Source: Microglena sp. YARC (Eukaryota > Chlorophyta > Chlorophyceae > Chlamydomonadales > Chlamydomonadaceae). Taken from it: a DNA stretch of 64,000 nucleotides. Of this stretch, positions 56,901 through 64,000 are shown piece by piece (the first letter of the stretch is position 1; each line of letters starts with the position of its first letter). The position numbers were made by a program, and so were the translations under genes. The DNA lies in contig CM039465.1 of assembly GCA_022414725.1 (NCBI GenBank), positions 23,311,049 through 23,375,048 of the forward strand, written 5' to 3'. A model generated the notes under the pieces. It worked only from the letters and a program-made list of their open reading frames with translations. It was not told where the DNA came from and made no database searches.

Positions 56901-58282
56901 ATAATCCCATACACCCATATAATCCCATACACCCATATAATCCCATACACCCATATAATCCCATACACCCATATAATCCCATACACCCATATAATCCCAT
57001 ACACCCATATAATCCCATACACCCATATAATCCCATACACCCATATAATCCCATACACCCATATAATCCCATACACCCATATAATCCCATACACCCACAT
57101 AATCCCATACACCCACATAATCCCATACACCCACATAATCCCATACACCCATATAATCCCATACACCCATATAATCCCATACACCCATATAATCCCATAC
57201 ACCCATATAATCCCATACACCCATATAATCCCATACACCCATATAATCCCATACACCCATATAATCCCATACACCCATATAATCCCATACGCCCATATAA
57301 TCCCATACACCCATATAATCCCATACACCCATATAATCCCATACACCCATATAATCCCATACACCCATATAATCCCATACACCCACATAATCCCATACAC
57401 CCATATAATCCCATACACCCATATAATCCCATACACCCGTACACCCATATAATCCCATACACCCATACACCCATATAATCCCATGCATGACAGCACATCA
57501 ATGCCCCAAACCCAACGCGTTCTCCCCCCTATGCCCATACCTAATGTGCGTGCCTCTATGCCTGTATGAGTGCTCACCTTTACCCCAAACCTATATTCTA
57601 ACCCTGTCCCCCAACCCACATTTACCCACCCACACAGTACACACCACATACCATGTACCCAAACACCACCAAACACCCCACATCACCACTACCAACTAAC
57701 CCCCCCCCCCCCCCCCCCCCTGTGTAGGCGGCCTTCGTCTTGTCGATGACACGCAAGACCTTGGCTGACGAAACCCAGGAGACCTTGAGGACCTCCCAGT
57801 TTCCCGTCCCGGTGAGTTGACCCATCAGTGGCATCATTCTTACTAACGTATCCCCCCATGACCCACGCACACTAGCACCACAGTCACCAACACCATGGTC
57901 ACCACCACCACCATAGCAGTAGCATGAGTTGTTTGTTTGTATGTTGTCATGCTGATATTCCGCATATATTTGCCCCTATGCACTACTTCAACCTATGCGC
58001 TAGTATCTCCACCACCACCACTACCACGCATGCACACACCACACTGAGTGACCCTCCCTTTCACCCGCACCCCCACCCGCACACACTACGACCCCCACAC
58101 TGACTGACCCACCCACCCTTTCCCCCCCCTCACACACACACCACTGACTAACTGACTGACTGGCCCATCCTTTCACCCGCCCACCCCCCTCTACCTCTTC
58201 CTCTCATGTGCAGCACATAAAGGACAAGTGGGAGAACAACCTGTACCTGGCTGGCATTGCTTATGGCAAGACAGTCAGCTAG
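44681..58282 (+). CDS. MUT9-like protein kinase (MLK/PPK, CK1-like), 16 exons
   Basis: Exons: 44681-45060, 45342-45485, 45751-45824, 46366-46435, 47430-47557, 48280-48408, 49365-49521, 50127-50228, 50749-50887, 51154-51259, 51875-52025, 52990-53136, 54445-54573, 55568-55663, 57728-57811, 58214-58282. Joined they give about 700 residues, the MLK length. Kinase motifs: [11 protein letters not shown] glycine loop, VALKFEH lysine, [11 protein letters not shown] catalytic loop (HGD in place of HRD), DLGLAGKW (DLG for DFG), [13 protein letters not shown] and [20 protein letters not shown]. The long C-terminal half repeats a WxxxWE.GF/LY.T/S module ([55 protein letters not shown]), as in plant MLK proteins. 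Known members (Chlamydomonas Mut9p, Arabidopsis MLK/PPK) phosphorylate histones and photoreceptors in the nucleus. The 11-G run at 44790-44800 breaks exon 1 by one frame. Exons 4, 13 and 14 have partial tandem copies. Confidence 0.92.
44790..44800 (+). other. Poly-G frameshift in kinase exon 1
   Basis: Eleven G residues separate two frames: [19 protein letters not shown] before and [15 protein letters not shown] after. Twelve or nine G would join them. Homopolymer miscounting is the simplest explanation; a real null allele is possible. Confidence 0.7.
46075..46290 (+). repeat. Family F repeat, then a decayed copy of the kinase exon 4 junction
   Basis: Family F body at 46075-46175. Then ATGCACCCTAAGCAGACAA (46191) to GTATCTGCTCGCATGTGAAG and CCAACTGGGAGAATC repeats 46305-46382, which contains the real acceptor GTGCAG and exon 4 start. 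In the copy the AG of the acceptor is kept but CAG has become AAG, weakening it; the spacing is about 115 bp. Confidence 0.75.
46443..46614 (+). mobile_element. hAT-like MITE, family C, copy 6, inserted at a 5' splice site
   Basis: A 172-bp element from CCAGGTGTTTCTCAAG to AATAGCATCCT. The target duplication GGTGAGCA (46435-46442 and 46615-46622) is perfect and contains the last G of kinase exon 4 plus its donor GTGAGC. The intron therefore now has two identical donor sequences, 180 bp apart. Confidence 0.92.
46868..47098. mobile_element. Foldback MITE B copy joined to a reversed family F repeat
   Basis: B copy at 46868-47030 (GCAGCCGTTTCTAGGCAGCT and GGAGCTGCCCAGAAGCTG). It continues directly into a minus-strand family F body (GGCTAGCCCCCTCAACCTTT) with TATTTATT tail at 47080-47095. 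Confidence 0.62.
47190..47350 (+). repeat. Poly-C/CA tract before kinase exon 5
   Basis: C runs of 13 (about 47193) and over 30 (47257-47287) followed by CACACA. The acceptor of exon 5 is at 47429. The CTCCTTTCCCTACTCCCTAC segment occurs on both sides of the C run. Confidence 0.85.
48411..48960 (+). repeat. Imperfect minisatellite in kinase intron 6
   Basis: Variants of GCATTGCAGGCTTGGAGGAG, GACAGGCGTTGAATTGCATT and GCAGTCTCAGTGGATGGCAT alternate over 550 bp in irregular 40-110 bp units. Non-coding. Confidence 0.85.
48963..49117 (+). mobile_element. hAT-like MITE, family C, copy 7
   Basis: TTCTTGGGGTGCTACAATAG, GCTAGTAGCACCCTGAAGGC and a right end CTTCAAAATAACCTTG. The left end is diverged. 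It lies at the end of the minisatellite. Confidence 0.68.
49262..49352 (-). repeat. Family F repeat, minus orientation
   Basis: GTTGGTTGGCCCCAGTGTAA, GGCCCCCTCAACCTTGCGCC and tail TACTATTTATTTCTTTATT. It ends 12 bases before the kinase exon 7 acceptor. Another minus copy is at 50487-50565. Confidence 0.65.
49915..50045 (+). repeat. GCTT array and poly-C before kinase exon 8
   Basis: GCTT repeats about 13 times with variants (49917-49978), followed by a run of about 20 C residues (50017-50036) upstream of the acceptor at 50126. Confidence 0.9.
51078..51153 (+). repeat. Poly-C and CA run immediately before kinase exon 10
   Basis: About 24 C residues then CACACA up to the acceptor CAG (51151-51153). 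The upstream edge of this intron (50888) and this edge share ACAGGTGGGGA across the splice junction. A similar poly-C/CA block precedes exon 9 (50700-50730). Confidence 0.88.
51305..51701. mobile_element. Dispersed repeat then foldback MITE B copy
   Basis: A diverged GCCCAATTAGCTACCCCTGG repeat (51305-51450) is followed by a B MITE from 51502 (TAACTTTTCTTTTTTATCTA) to about 51701 (GCTCATAGCTGAACAGAAAA). Flanks GTAGTGGTA and GTGTGGTA suggest a 8-9 bp TSD. Confidence 0.7.
52085..52215 (+). repeat. GTGGTGATGG-rich simple sequence in kinase intron 11
   Basis: Variants of GTGGTG and GATGGGT follow shortly after the donor at 52026; G/T-rich on the transcript strand, as is usual here for the 5' part of introns. 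Confidence 0.8.
52458..52662 (-). mobile_element. tRNA-derived SINE, copy 3
   Basis: A 205-bp copy flanked by a perfect 9-bp duplication TGGCCTGTA (52449-52457 and 52663-52671). Read on the minus strand it has A box TGGCTCAACGG, B box GGTTTGAATCC, GGTCGCTGTCAACCTTCATG and the tail CACCAGGCGTTATCAT. It is the best-preserved head of the three copies. Confidence 0.9.
52732..52930 (+). repeat. 30-bp minisatellite in kinase intron 11
   Basis: TTTCAGGACTGTTCACTTCC and AATTACTTCCA repeat about 6.5 times with scattered changes, ending 60 bases before the exon 12 acceptor. T/C-rich on the transcript. Confidence 0.88.
53308..53504. mobile_element. Mutator-like foldback MITE, subfamily B, with TSD
   Basis: A 197-bp element with a perfect 9-bp duplication GGTGAGGGA (53299-53307 and 53505-53513). 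Ends CATAGCTTTCCTTTTCAGC and AAGCCGAAAAGAAAAG. Shows that subfamily B shares the 9-bp TSD of family A. Confidence 0.88.
53527..53640 (-). mobile_element. hAT-like MITE, family C, inverted partial copy
   Basis: AAGGACAGGAACCAGTGTC, ATGGTGCTCTTATTAGCTTC and GGGGTGCTACTAACAGCTTT are the reverse of family C. The far end is missing. Confidence 0.65.
53750..53965. repeat. AT dinucleotide array
   Basis: About 200 bp of TATATA with three TTGACAGTGCTACATTT words embedded (also at 53745). It lies in kinase intron 12. Confidence 0.93.
54085..54175. repeat. Dispersed repeat, 'CTAATTGGCTACCCC' family
   Basis: CCTGGTAGTCTAGAGCTATC through CCTAATTGGCTACCCCTGGA and CTGTAATGACAT; a good match to the 6665 and 17500 copies. 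Confidence 0.65.
54185..54444 (+). repeat. CCAACA-type repeat with three copies of the exon 13 acceptor
   Basis: Acceptor-like CACTGTCCATCAG then GTGAGCGAC occurs ending at 54296 and 54379 before the real one ending at 54444 (CACTGTCCACCAG then GTGAGCGAC). Copies include the first nine coding bases. The space between them is CAACCAACCACAACC simple sequence. Confidence 0.85.
54749..55025 (+). repeat. C/A-rich low-complexity tract in kinase intron 13
   Basis: Poly-C, CACACA and CCCTCC words cover about 275 bp. On the transcript strand it is C-rich throughout. Confidence 0.85.
55140..55460 (+). repeat. CATCCTCACTCT minisatellite in kinase intron 13
   Basis: Units of CATCCACATCCTCACTCT and CATCCCCACCCTCACTCT repeat for 300 bp, ending about 110 bp before the exon 14 acceptor. 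Pyrimidine-rich on the transcript. Confidence 0.9.
55617..56486 (+). repeat. Tandem copies of the kinase exon 14 end plus donor (101-bp period)
   Basis: Starting with the real exon at 55617, GGGACGCAGGCTTC, ATGATCACCAGTGCAGGAGC, CACGCATGACCAG then GTAGGT repeats eight more times (55718, 55819, 55920, 56021, 56122, 56223, 56324, 56439). The first seven steps are exactly 101 bp. Every copy keeps the donor and an acceptor-like CGCAG before GCTTC. The codon after Phe varies as AGG, ATG or AAG (Arg, Met, Lys) while the rest is nearly fixed. Confidence 0.92.
56691..57484 (+). repeat. 18-bp minisatellite with an internal strand switch
   Basis: Eight units of GGGTGTATGGGATTATAT (56705-56830) meet about 35 units of the exact reverse complement ATATAATCCCATACACCC (56831-57484) at a perfect palindromic centre near 56830. 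Variants with TGT/ACA cluster at 56710-56740 and 57100-57135. Long open frames come from the 18-bp period. Confidence 0.95.
57703..57720 (+). repeat. Poly-C just before kinase exon 15
   Basis: Nearly 20 C residues followed by TGTGTAG, the acceptor of exon 15. The intron before exon 16 has a similar C/A-rich approach (58000-58200). Confidence 0.85.
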
Positions 58283-60402
58283 CTGAAGGCTTTCTCACCC
58301 AAGATGCTGCCGCCGCAGCCACCTGCTGCTGGCGGGTGCACAGGAAGCATGAGATTGAGCGCAGTGTTCAGACATGGCGTTGCATTGGAAAGGCCACTTC
58401 CCCTTGGTCTATGTCACTCGGTTCCCACTTCGTGAGGAGATGTGGGGGAGGCAGGGGCATAGTCAGGACAATCGGATGAGTACCCGAGCTCATCTTTAAA
58501 AGATTCTGGAATGTGCTTCGCCCATAGCACGATTTAAACTGGCTGACCGACTGGAATAAGAATTAGACCGGATTGTTACATGGTTTTCAGCCATCCACGG
58601 GCTGCTCACCATCTTGCGATTCCAAGTCCATGCGATACCCTCTGAAACCAGGGAGCATACTAAGCGGATTAGACTGCAATAAGAAAAGAGATGAAAGGAG
58701 GACCCTGTTGCCCAACAGCCTGCCCTAGCACCGTGCTCCCCCTTTAATCTGCCACACAGCTACAACCTTGTGCAGCTCACCAGGCTAGCTAATGTACGTA
58801 GTAGATGTAGAAAGTGTTCCAAGGGTCAGACCCCTGTGCCCAATGTAGATGATTAAGGATTGGATTGTTACATGTTTTTTCAGCCAACTCTGGGCTGCTC
58901 ACCGTCTTCCAATGCCAAGCCCCCCTGTGCGATACCCACGTAAACCAGGGGGTCTACTATGTAGATGATTAAGGGCCGCTCAGGTCCTGATGGGGTCTGG
59001 CTCGTGTTTGTTAGCATGCGCAGCAGTTTTCAATTAGTCGCAATTTAAGGACAGGCGAGGGAGGCAATCATCGATTGGCCGGGCGCACAAGGAGTACCGG
59101 TATGCTTGGCATCAAGGTAGCCCAAGATGGGCCCCCCAGCCGATGTAGCCTAAGGGCCCAAGGTAGGGTTACTAAATTATACTATGAATCGATTACTAGA
59201 GTGCCTCAGATGGCCCTTGTAGGCAGATATGTTTGTTCCCGACATATGTAGGGCAGGTCCCATTTTGCCTCCTAGGCTACAATGAGACTGTAACAAGATT
59301 GCCCTCCCTCACCATCGTCACCTGAACCCTTTGAAATACACCTCTGCACTTATCAACCATGCCATTCCCCACTGTTGTTGTGGCATGCTATACTATATGG
59401 CATGCACCCTTAGTTTCTCTTATTAGTATGCCTGGCAAGCACCTAGAGATCAGTACGCTAGAACAATGCTTTACTGCAGTTTAGCCGATTTTCATAGGTG
59501 TGTGGGGTGTGGGGTGGGGTGGGGTGGGGGGTCAGCCCTCCTCAGGTTTTTTGCTATCGTTTTACTCGGACCTCCAAATGACATTCTGAGACCACCATTG
59601 AGTTTGTGTTGACAAGGGGCACCACTTTAAACCCGGAAGGGGTATGAGTGGGTGAGTATGGGTATCCCCCCTTCCCCCCAGCCCCTCTCCCTCGACCCCC
59701 CAGCCCCTGAGAAAACTGTCCCGCTACCGTTTATTTGAAATAATGACGACTCCAGTTTTTGGCCCCCCCTGCGAAGGCAAAGGGTGACTACGGTACGTGG
59801 GCAACCCTAAGGGGGGGTGCAGAACTGAATTTTGAATATCACACAATCCCTGTTTGGTGATTCTGAAGATGCCATTGTGTGTGCCTGAGTGTAAAAACCC
59901 AGATCCATATTTAATTTCAAGTCAGGCCCATTATTTATATGTAGGGGGGGGGGGGGGGGGGGGGGGGGGGGGTCTCCTCAGGTTTCTAGGCATTAGGGGC
60001 AAATTGTTTTTTTTACTTCTGTCTAAACCAGGTGTTGAAAAACAATAAGTGGACTGTCATCCCTAAAACCTGAGGGGGGCTCCCCCCCCCCAACCCCAAC
60101 CCCTAAATAGAAATAGGATGCACGACGATAAAACACGTAGCTGTGGATTCTGGGTCTCTACACTACGGCGCACATATTGGCATCCTTAGAATTCCCGAAC
60201 AGAAATTGTGTGACCAAATACTCACCCATTCACCCACCCACCAACCCACATTGCCCACCCATTCACCCACCTCAACGCACACCCTGGGTCTTAGGTGGTG
60301 TCAATGAACTGCCCTTTTCAACGCAATCACAATTGTGGGTTCAGAATGTCATATGGAGGTCTGAGTAAAAAGACAGCAAAACAACTGAGGGCTGACCCCC
60401 AC
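58283..60402. other. Kinase 3' flank and intergenic repeats
   Basis: Family E repeats at about 58565-58685 and 58855-58960 (GGATTGTTACATG, GGGCTGCTCACC). GGGGTGGGGTGGGG near 59505-59530 and a poly-G run at 59944-59971. I see no gene in these 2.1 kb; the short frames are simple sequence or lack motifs. Confidence 0.5.
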
Positions 60403-60562
60403 CAGGGTACTAAGCGCGCGCGGCAGCGCGGTGCCGTGCTGCTTTTTTGAGCCCCTCAGCGCGTTTCGCGCCGGGTTTTCAACCCCCTGTGGGCGCAGCG
60501 CGCAGTTTTTGCGCTTTTTGCACTTAAAAGCGCTGACCAATTTGGCAAGAAGTAGTACCCTG
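60403..60562. mobile_element. hAT-like MITE, CAGGGTAC family, copy 3
   Basis: A 160-bp element from CAGGGTACTAAGCGCGCG to AGTAGTACCCTG with a perfect 8-bp duplication ACCCCCAC (60395-60402 and 60563-60570). The interior GGGCGCAGCGCGCAG is shared with the 8871 copy. Confidence 0.92.
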
Positions 60563-60965
60563 ACCCCCACCCCACCCCAATGGGGTGCTCAGAATGACCT
60601 GACAAATTGCTTAGTACATCGCCATGGATCATGCCATTATAGCCCAATTCTCAGACAAAATGAATCGGGATGAGTAAAACTTTGGAGGCCTGGGCACCTC
60701 TTGTCTTAACGGTAAAAACAATACAAAAAACTGCCGGTACATACCGGTATAGAAAGATTTCCTTTTTGTATCGGTTAGTACTGTCTTCCATAGATCCTGA
60801 GTCAGGATTCGCGATGCTTTGATGTATCTGCTTCTCTGTCATATCCCCAGCTTCGTTCTGTGGACATTTGATACCTGCTATAATTAAATAATAATCACAG
60901 CACGTCTCTGAACACTTCCAGACTGCATATGCTTGTTGCGGAATGAAATACTTAGACTCTCTGAC

Positions 60966-62099
60966 ATTGAAATTGAAATTGAAATTGAAATTGTTACATC
61001 CGTGTAGAACCGTTACTCACAGGACGTGAAGTTAAGGAAACCATAGCGTAAGCCGGAGCTAGCTATTGTCACCGTAGGACCATCTCAGTAAAAAGAATTA
61101 CCACCGATGCCTGACCGGCAGGCACCGTAGCCACATCATGCCAGTGCAGCTTAATACGGGGGTTTTTCACCCCGGTTGGGAAGCACCGACACAATGCAGC
61201 TGGCAAGACAAAACCTGAGAGGGGGGACGGTCTGTGTGCTAGTCCCCGGGTATCGACCCGGGGTGTGCTTCCATAAAACGTCTGCACTGTAAAATACTCT
61301 GAAAGCTAGTGATGGTGTGGGAGTGGACTGTGTCCGCCAGTTTGAGGGCACATGATCTCTGAAGTCCAAGAGTGGTCATAGAAGTCAAAAAAGAGGTTGG
61401 AATAGTACCAGTTGTTCCAACGGTGATAACTTCATAGTGAACAAGGTATCCAGCCGATCTACGGCCATTTACTAATTCAACATGCTGGGCGTGTTTAGTG
61501 ATAAACTTAGTGGCATGGTTGGTATCAGAGCAGTATCCAAGCTCAAGAACCCAGAGTTCTTTATCAGACATACAGGTAGGAGAGTCTATGCCAGGTAGGA
61601 CGGCAAGATCAGGTCTCATTCTCTTCCAGTCCGCTACAGTAATAGTGGAGGGGCGTAACCAGTTAGGGAGACGTTTGCCCAGGACCCCCCTGGGGAGGTC
61701 CTCTTCCTTGCCAGCGTCCATGATCATTCTGCGGGATCCCTGGGCTCCGGTGCAAATGGCCTTGTGGATGAGTCGCACTGCGGCGTCATGTCTCTTGATA
61801 TAGAGCCCCTTGAAAGTCCGGTGTGTGCAGCCCGCCAGGATGTGGCCCGCTCCGTCCTCACAGGTGTGGCAAATGGGGCATAGGGAGTTCGTGGGTGGGT
61901 GAGTGCTGGTAATATAAGGGAGTTTCCAGCGGAATGCAAGTTTACGGTTCCACAGTCTACCCCAGCGGGCTTTAAGGATGTGGAATTTAGTTCTATGTTG
62001 GATAAGGGTTGAGGTCCAAAAATTGTTACTTGCGTGAGGAAGTTGGTGGGGAGTGTTATCAGCCCAGGTGGTTGCATAAATCCCTTTAAGGGGTATCAG
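60966..62099 (-). mobile_element. 5'-truncated LINE: ORF2 C-terminal part and 3' tail
   Basis: On the minus strand an open frame runs from 62099 to the stop at 61239 (about 287 codons). It has a zinc-knuckle-like CPICHTCEDGAGHILAGC, then YIKRHDAAVRLIHKAI, MDAGKEEDLP, RMRPDLAVLPGID and ELWVLELGYCSDTNHATKF. This order (Cys-His cluster, RPD, then E-x-GYC-D) is that of the region after the reverse transcriptase in some algal and invertebrate LINEs, and may be a restriction-like endonuclease fold. An AATTTC tandem tail (60967-60992, minus strand) ends the element, as LINE 3' ends often do. The reverse transcriptase itself is missing, so this copy is dead. Confidence 0.7.
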
Positions 62100-62746
62100 C
62101 TAGAATACACTCCGAAGAGTGGACAGAGATGTTGCAGCGGAACAGACGCGCCAATCTATACACGGAGACGAGAATAGCATTACAAGCACAGGAGACCCAT
62201 CAAGGGGCACCAGTCGTGAAAGGGGCGGCAGCCAGGAACCTAATAGGGTACAGGCTAGACCGGTGACGCAGCCAACAGGAAGCTGTCACTGAGTCACTCA
62301 AGGATGACTCAGTCTACGGGAAGCTGTCACTACGGGAAGTTGGCACAGTACTGGCAGAGCCGATAGTTCTAAGGAAGTACATAAGTAGTCACCAAGTCAT
62401 AAAACGCGTGAGAGCACCGCAATTCATGCTGACACTCCACCTATGACACAGGTGACATACAATACTACTTCTCCACCTATGGCACTGGGGACAGAACTAT
62501 ATGGAACAGATTAAAAAAAAAAATCAAAGAACTCCGAAAAATCGAGAGAACTCCAAATGGAACCCAAAGGGTTATAGGAAGGAATTAAACAAGGCAAAAA
62601 ACCAAAAAAATTGCCAAGTTAGAAAAAGATGAAAAACGAATATCAAAGATGGGTAACAACGGTATAGAAAACCCGATCCGGGAATAGGAACCTAATGCCA
62701 AACAATGATAACGAAAGAGACCGATGTAACCAGAAAAAAAATGACC
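62100..62746. other. Region between the LINE and the copia pol gene
   Basis: It should contain the polypurine tract and 3' LTR of the copia element, read right to left, but I could not fix LTR ends. Seen: near-palindromic TGAGTCACTCAAGGATGACTCA-like sequence at about 62288-62313, a GGAAGCTGTCACT direct repeat (62279, 62320) and A-rich sequence at 62510-62740. Confidence 0.4.
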
Positions 62747-64000
62747 CTAAGAAGAAGCGGTCATTCCAAGCATTCGGACAAACCTCCAGAACACAGCAGG
62801 ATCAAGGGGCTTGGTGAAGGGGTCAGCACAGTTGTCCTTAGTGTTAACATAGGCAACATCCAGTTGGCCATCCTCCACCAGCTCCTTGATGTAGTGATGA
62901 ATAACATCAATGTGCTTGCTGCGAGGGAGTAGCTGCCAGTCATTGGCCCAACTCAGAGACCCTAAGTTGTCACCCTGAATGGTAACCAAACCACAAGGCA
63001 GACCCAGATCCACCCTCAACTTCTTCAACCATTGCACCTCCCTGGCAGCCTGAGACAGGGCCTGATACTCAGCCTCACTAGAGCTAATGGCAACAGTAGG
63101 CTGCCTCTTGCTCATCCAGTTCACTATGCACCCCCCAGCTAGCACAGCAAAGCCAGTCTGAGACCTCCTGTCAGACCCATCATCAGCAAAGGATGAGTCA
63201 CTAAAGACAGTAAAAGAGAACTCAGGGCTGTGGGTGTAAGTGAGTCCCGGGTGGGAATGTGACCTCAAATACAAGAGCAAACGCTTGGCTGCCCCCCAGA
63301 GGGGGAAGGTAGGGTGAGCAGAAAACCTGGACAGGTAGCTCACAGCAAAAGAAATATCAGGCCTGGTGCAAGTAGCCAGGTATAGCAAAGCACCCACAAG
63401 AGAGAGGTACTGGCTATTAGAGGGCAGGGGGTCTCCAGGTGGGTCAGTGACGGTGGACTTGGCCATGGGGGCACCAAACTTGGGCTTGGCAGCAGCAGTA
63501 AGACCAAACTGCTCCACCAGATCAACAATGTAGGAGTGCTGGGAGAGGTTGATCTGAACACACCTGCCGTCAGAGTCAAGTGTAACAGCCATGTCCAATG
63601 AGAGGAACTGAACCGGTACACCCATCTCTTTGACCTCCCAGCCAGCTTTCTCCATAGCCTTGATCAGCAAAGCATACCTATCCAGTTCACTAAAAGCACA
63701 GATAAAATCATCAACATAGGTCAGGACATAGCTCCACCCACCAATATAATCCCTCCTAAAATACAGAGCAGGTTCTGCCTTGCACATAGTAAACCCATGT
63801 GCAACCAAAACCCGCTTGACATCCATACTCCAAGCCCTGGGCGCCTGTTTCAAACCATAAAGGGACTTGATCAGTTTGCACACAAGGGGAACACCGTTAG
63901 GACCAAGTACCTTAAAGCCCTCAGGCTGGTGGCAGTACAGGTCCAGACCAGGTTCTAGCTTAGCATTCAGAAATGCAGTCTTGATGTCCAGCTGCCGAAC
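62747..64000 (-). CDS. Ty1/copia retrotransposon pol, reverse transcriptase and RNase H part (edge-truncated)
   Basis: The frame is open from the right edge to the stop at 62747 (about 418 codons). Copia reverse transcriptase landmarks are present in order: QLDIKTAFLNA, KSLYGLKQAPRAW, YVDDFI. RNase H follows: TGFAVLAGGCIVNWMSKRQ, ISSSEAEYQAL, SKHIDVIHHYIKEL and CADPFTKPL. No stop or frameshift occurs, so the copy looks young. Gag, protease, integrase and the 5' LTR would lie beyond 64000. It is unrelated to the LINE on its left apart from sharing the strand. Confidence 0.93.
   Translation of the reverse strand, partial: VRQLDIKTAFLNAKLEPGLDLYCHQPEGFKVLGPNGVPLVCKLIKSLYGLKQAPRAWSMDVKRVLVAHGFTMCKAEPALYFRRDYIGGWSYVLTYVDDFICAFSELDRYALLIKAMEKAGWEVKEMGVPVQFLSLDMAVTLDSDGRCVQINLSQHSYIVDLVEQFGLTAAAKPKFGAPMAKSTVTDPPGDPLPSNSQYLSLVGALLYLATCTRPDISFAVSYLSRFSAHPTFPLWGAAKRLLLYLRSHSHPGLTYTHSPEFSFTVFSDSSFADDGSDRRSQTGFAVLAGGCIVNWMSKRQPTVAISSSEAEYQALSQAAREVQWLKKLRVDLGLPCGLVTIQGDNLGSLSWANDWQLLPRSKHIDVIHHYIKELVEDGQLDVAYVNTKDNCADPFTKPLDPAVFWRFVRMLGMTASS

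Noticed and set aside
56516..57676. A 386-residue minus-strand frame rich in YGIIWV repeats and opposite IIPYTH repeats
   Set aside because: Product of an 18-bp minisatellite; no domain, and it lies in a kinase intron.
62747..64000. Domesticated copia gene
   Set aside because: The frame is intact but all landmarks are of an ordinary Ty1/copia pol; nothing indicates host use.

Overview
The window is nuclear DNA of a eukaryote of the green lineage, most likely a chlorophyte or prasinophyte-type alga (inference). The reasons are four intron-rich genes whose closest recognisable relatives are plant or algal proteins (a MUT9-like kinase, a plant-type GET3 without the zinc CxxC clasp, a plant-type thiamine-diphosphate carrier), TGTAA motifs where chlorophytes place polyadenylation signals, and a plant-type CCCTAAA telomere-like fragment. 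There are no bacterial operons or CRISPR arrays.

Layout: 1-2932, repeat-bearing intergenic DNA. 2933-11537 (+), mitochondrial thiamine-diphosphate carrier (SLC25A19/TPC type), six coding exons, the last present as a tandem array of seven near-copies plus a remnant. 11538-16890, intergenic DNA packed with MITEs. 16891-20930 (-), F-box protein with an FBA domain, five exons. 20931-21919, divergent promoter interval. 21920-42052 (+), GET3/ASNA1 ATPase, eight exons, whose fourth intron holds a roughly 9.3-kb array of a 51-bp satellite. 42053-44680, intergenic. 44681-58282 (+), MUT9-like (MLK/PPK, casein-kinase-1-like) protein kinase, sixteen exons. 58283-64000, repeats, a 5'-truncated LINE (-) and the 3' part of a Ty1/copia pol gene (-) running off the right edge. 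Exon boundaries were read by eye: reading frames join across GT-AG junctions and the peptides match the families.

The genes have unrelated jobs: mitochondrial cofactor import, ubiquitin-ligase substrate recognition, tail-anchored protein insertion and chromatin/light-signalling phosphorylation. What unites the window is its architecture. At least ten times a segment spanning an exon-intron junction has been tandemly duplicated, leaving spare acceptors, donors, exon ends or whole exons beside the functional one. In the kinase 11 of 15 introns are followed by an exon starting with GT, and one intron is bracketed by an 11-bp direct repeat across both junctions. This is what intron birth and exon multiplication by tandem duplication should look like. 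Simple repeats inside introns also follow transcript orientation (G/T-rich early, C/A-rich before acceptors), including in the minus-strand gene.

The rest is dominated by short non-autonomous elements that can be delimited from their own target-site duplications: a Mutator-like foldback MITE family (9-bp TSDs), several hAT-like MITE families (8-bp TSDs), a tRNA-derived SINE family (three copies) and a short TAAA-flanked dispersed repeat. I cannot run searches, so family assignments rest on motif recognition. Part of the satellite and one poly-G run look like sequencing or assembly error.
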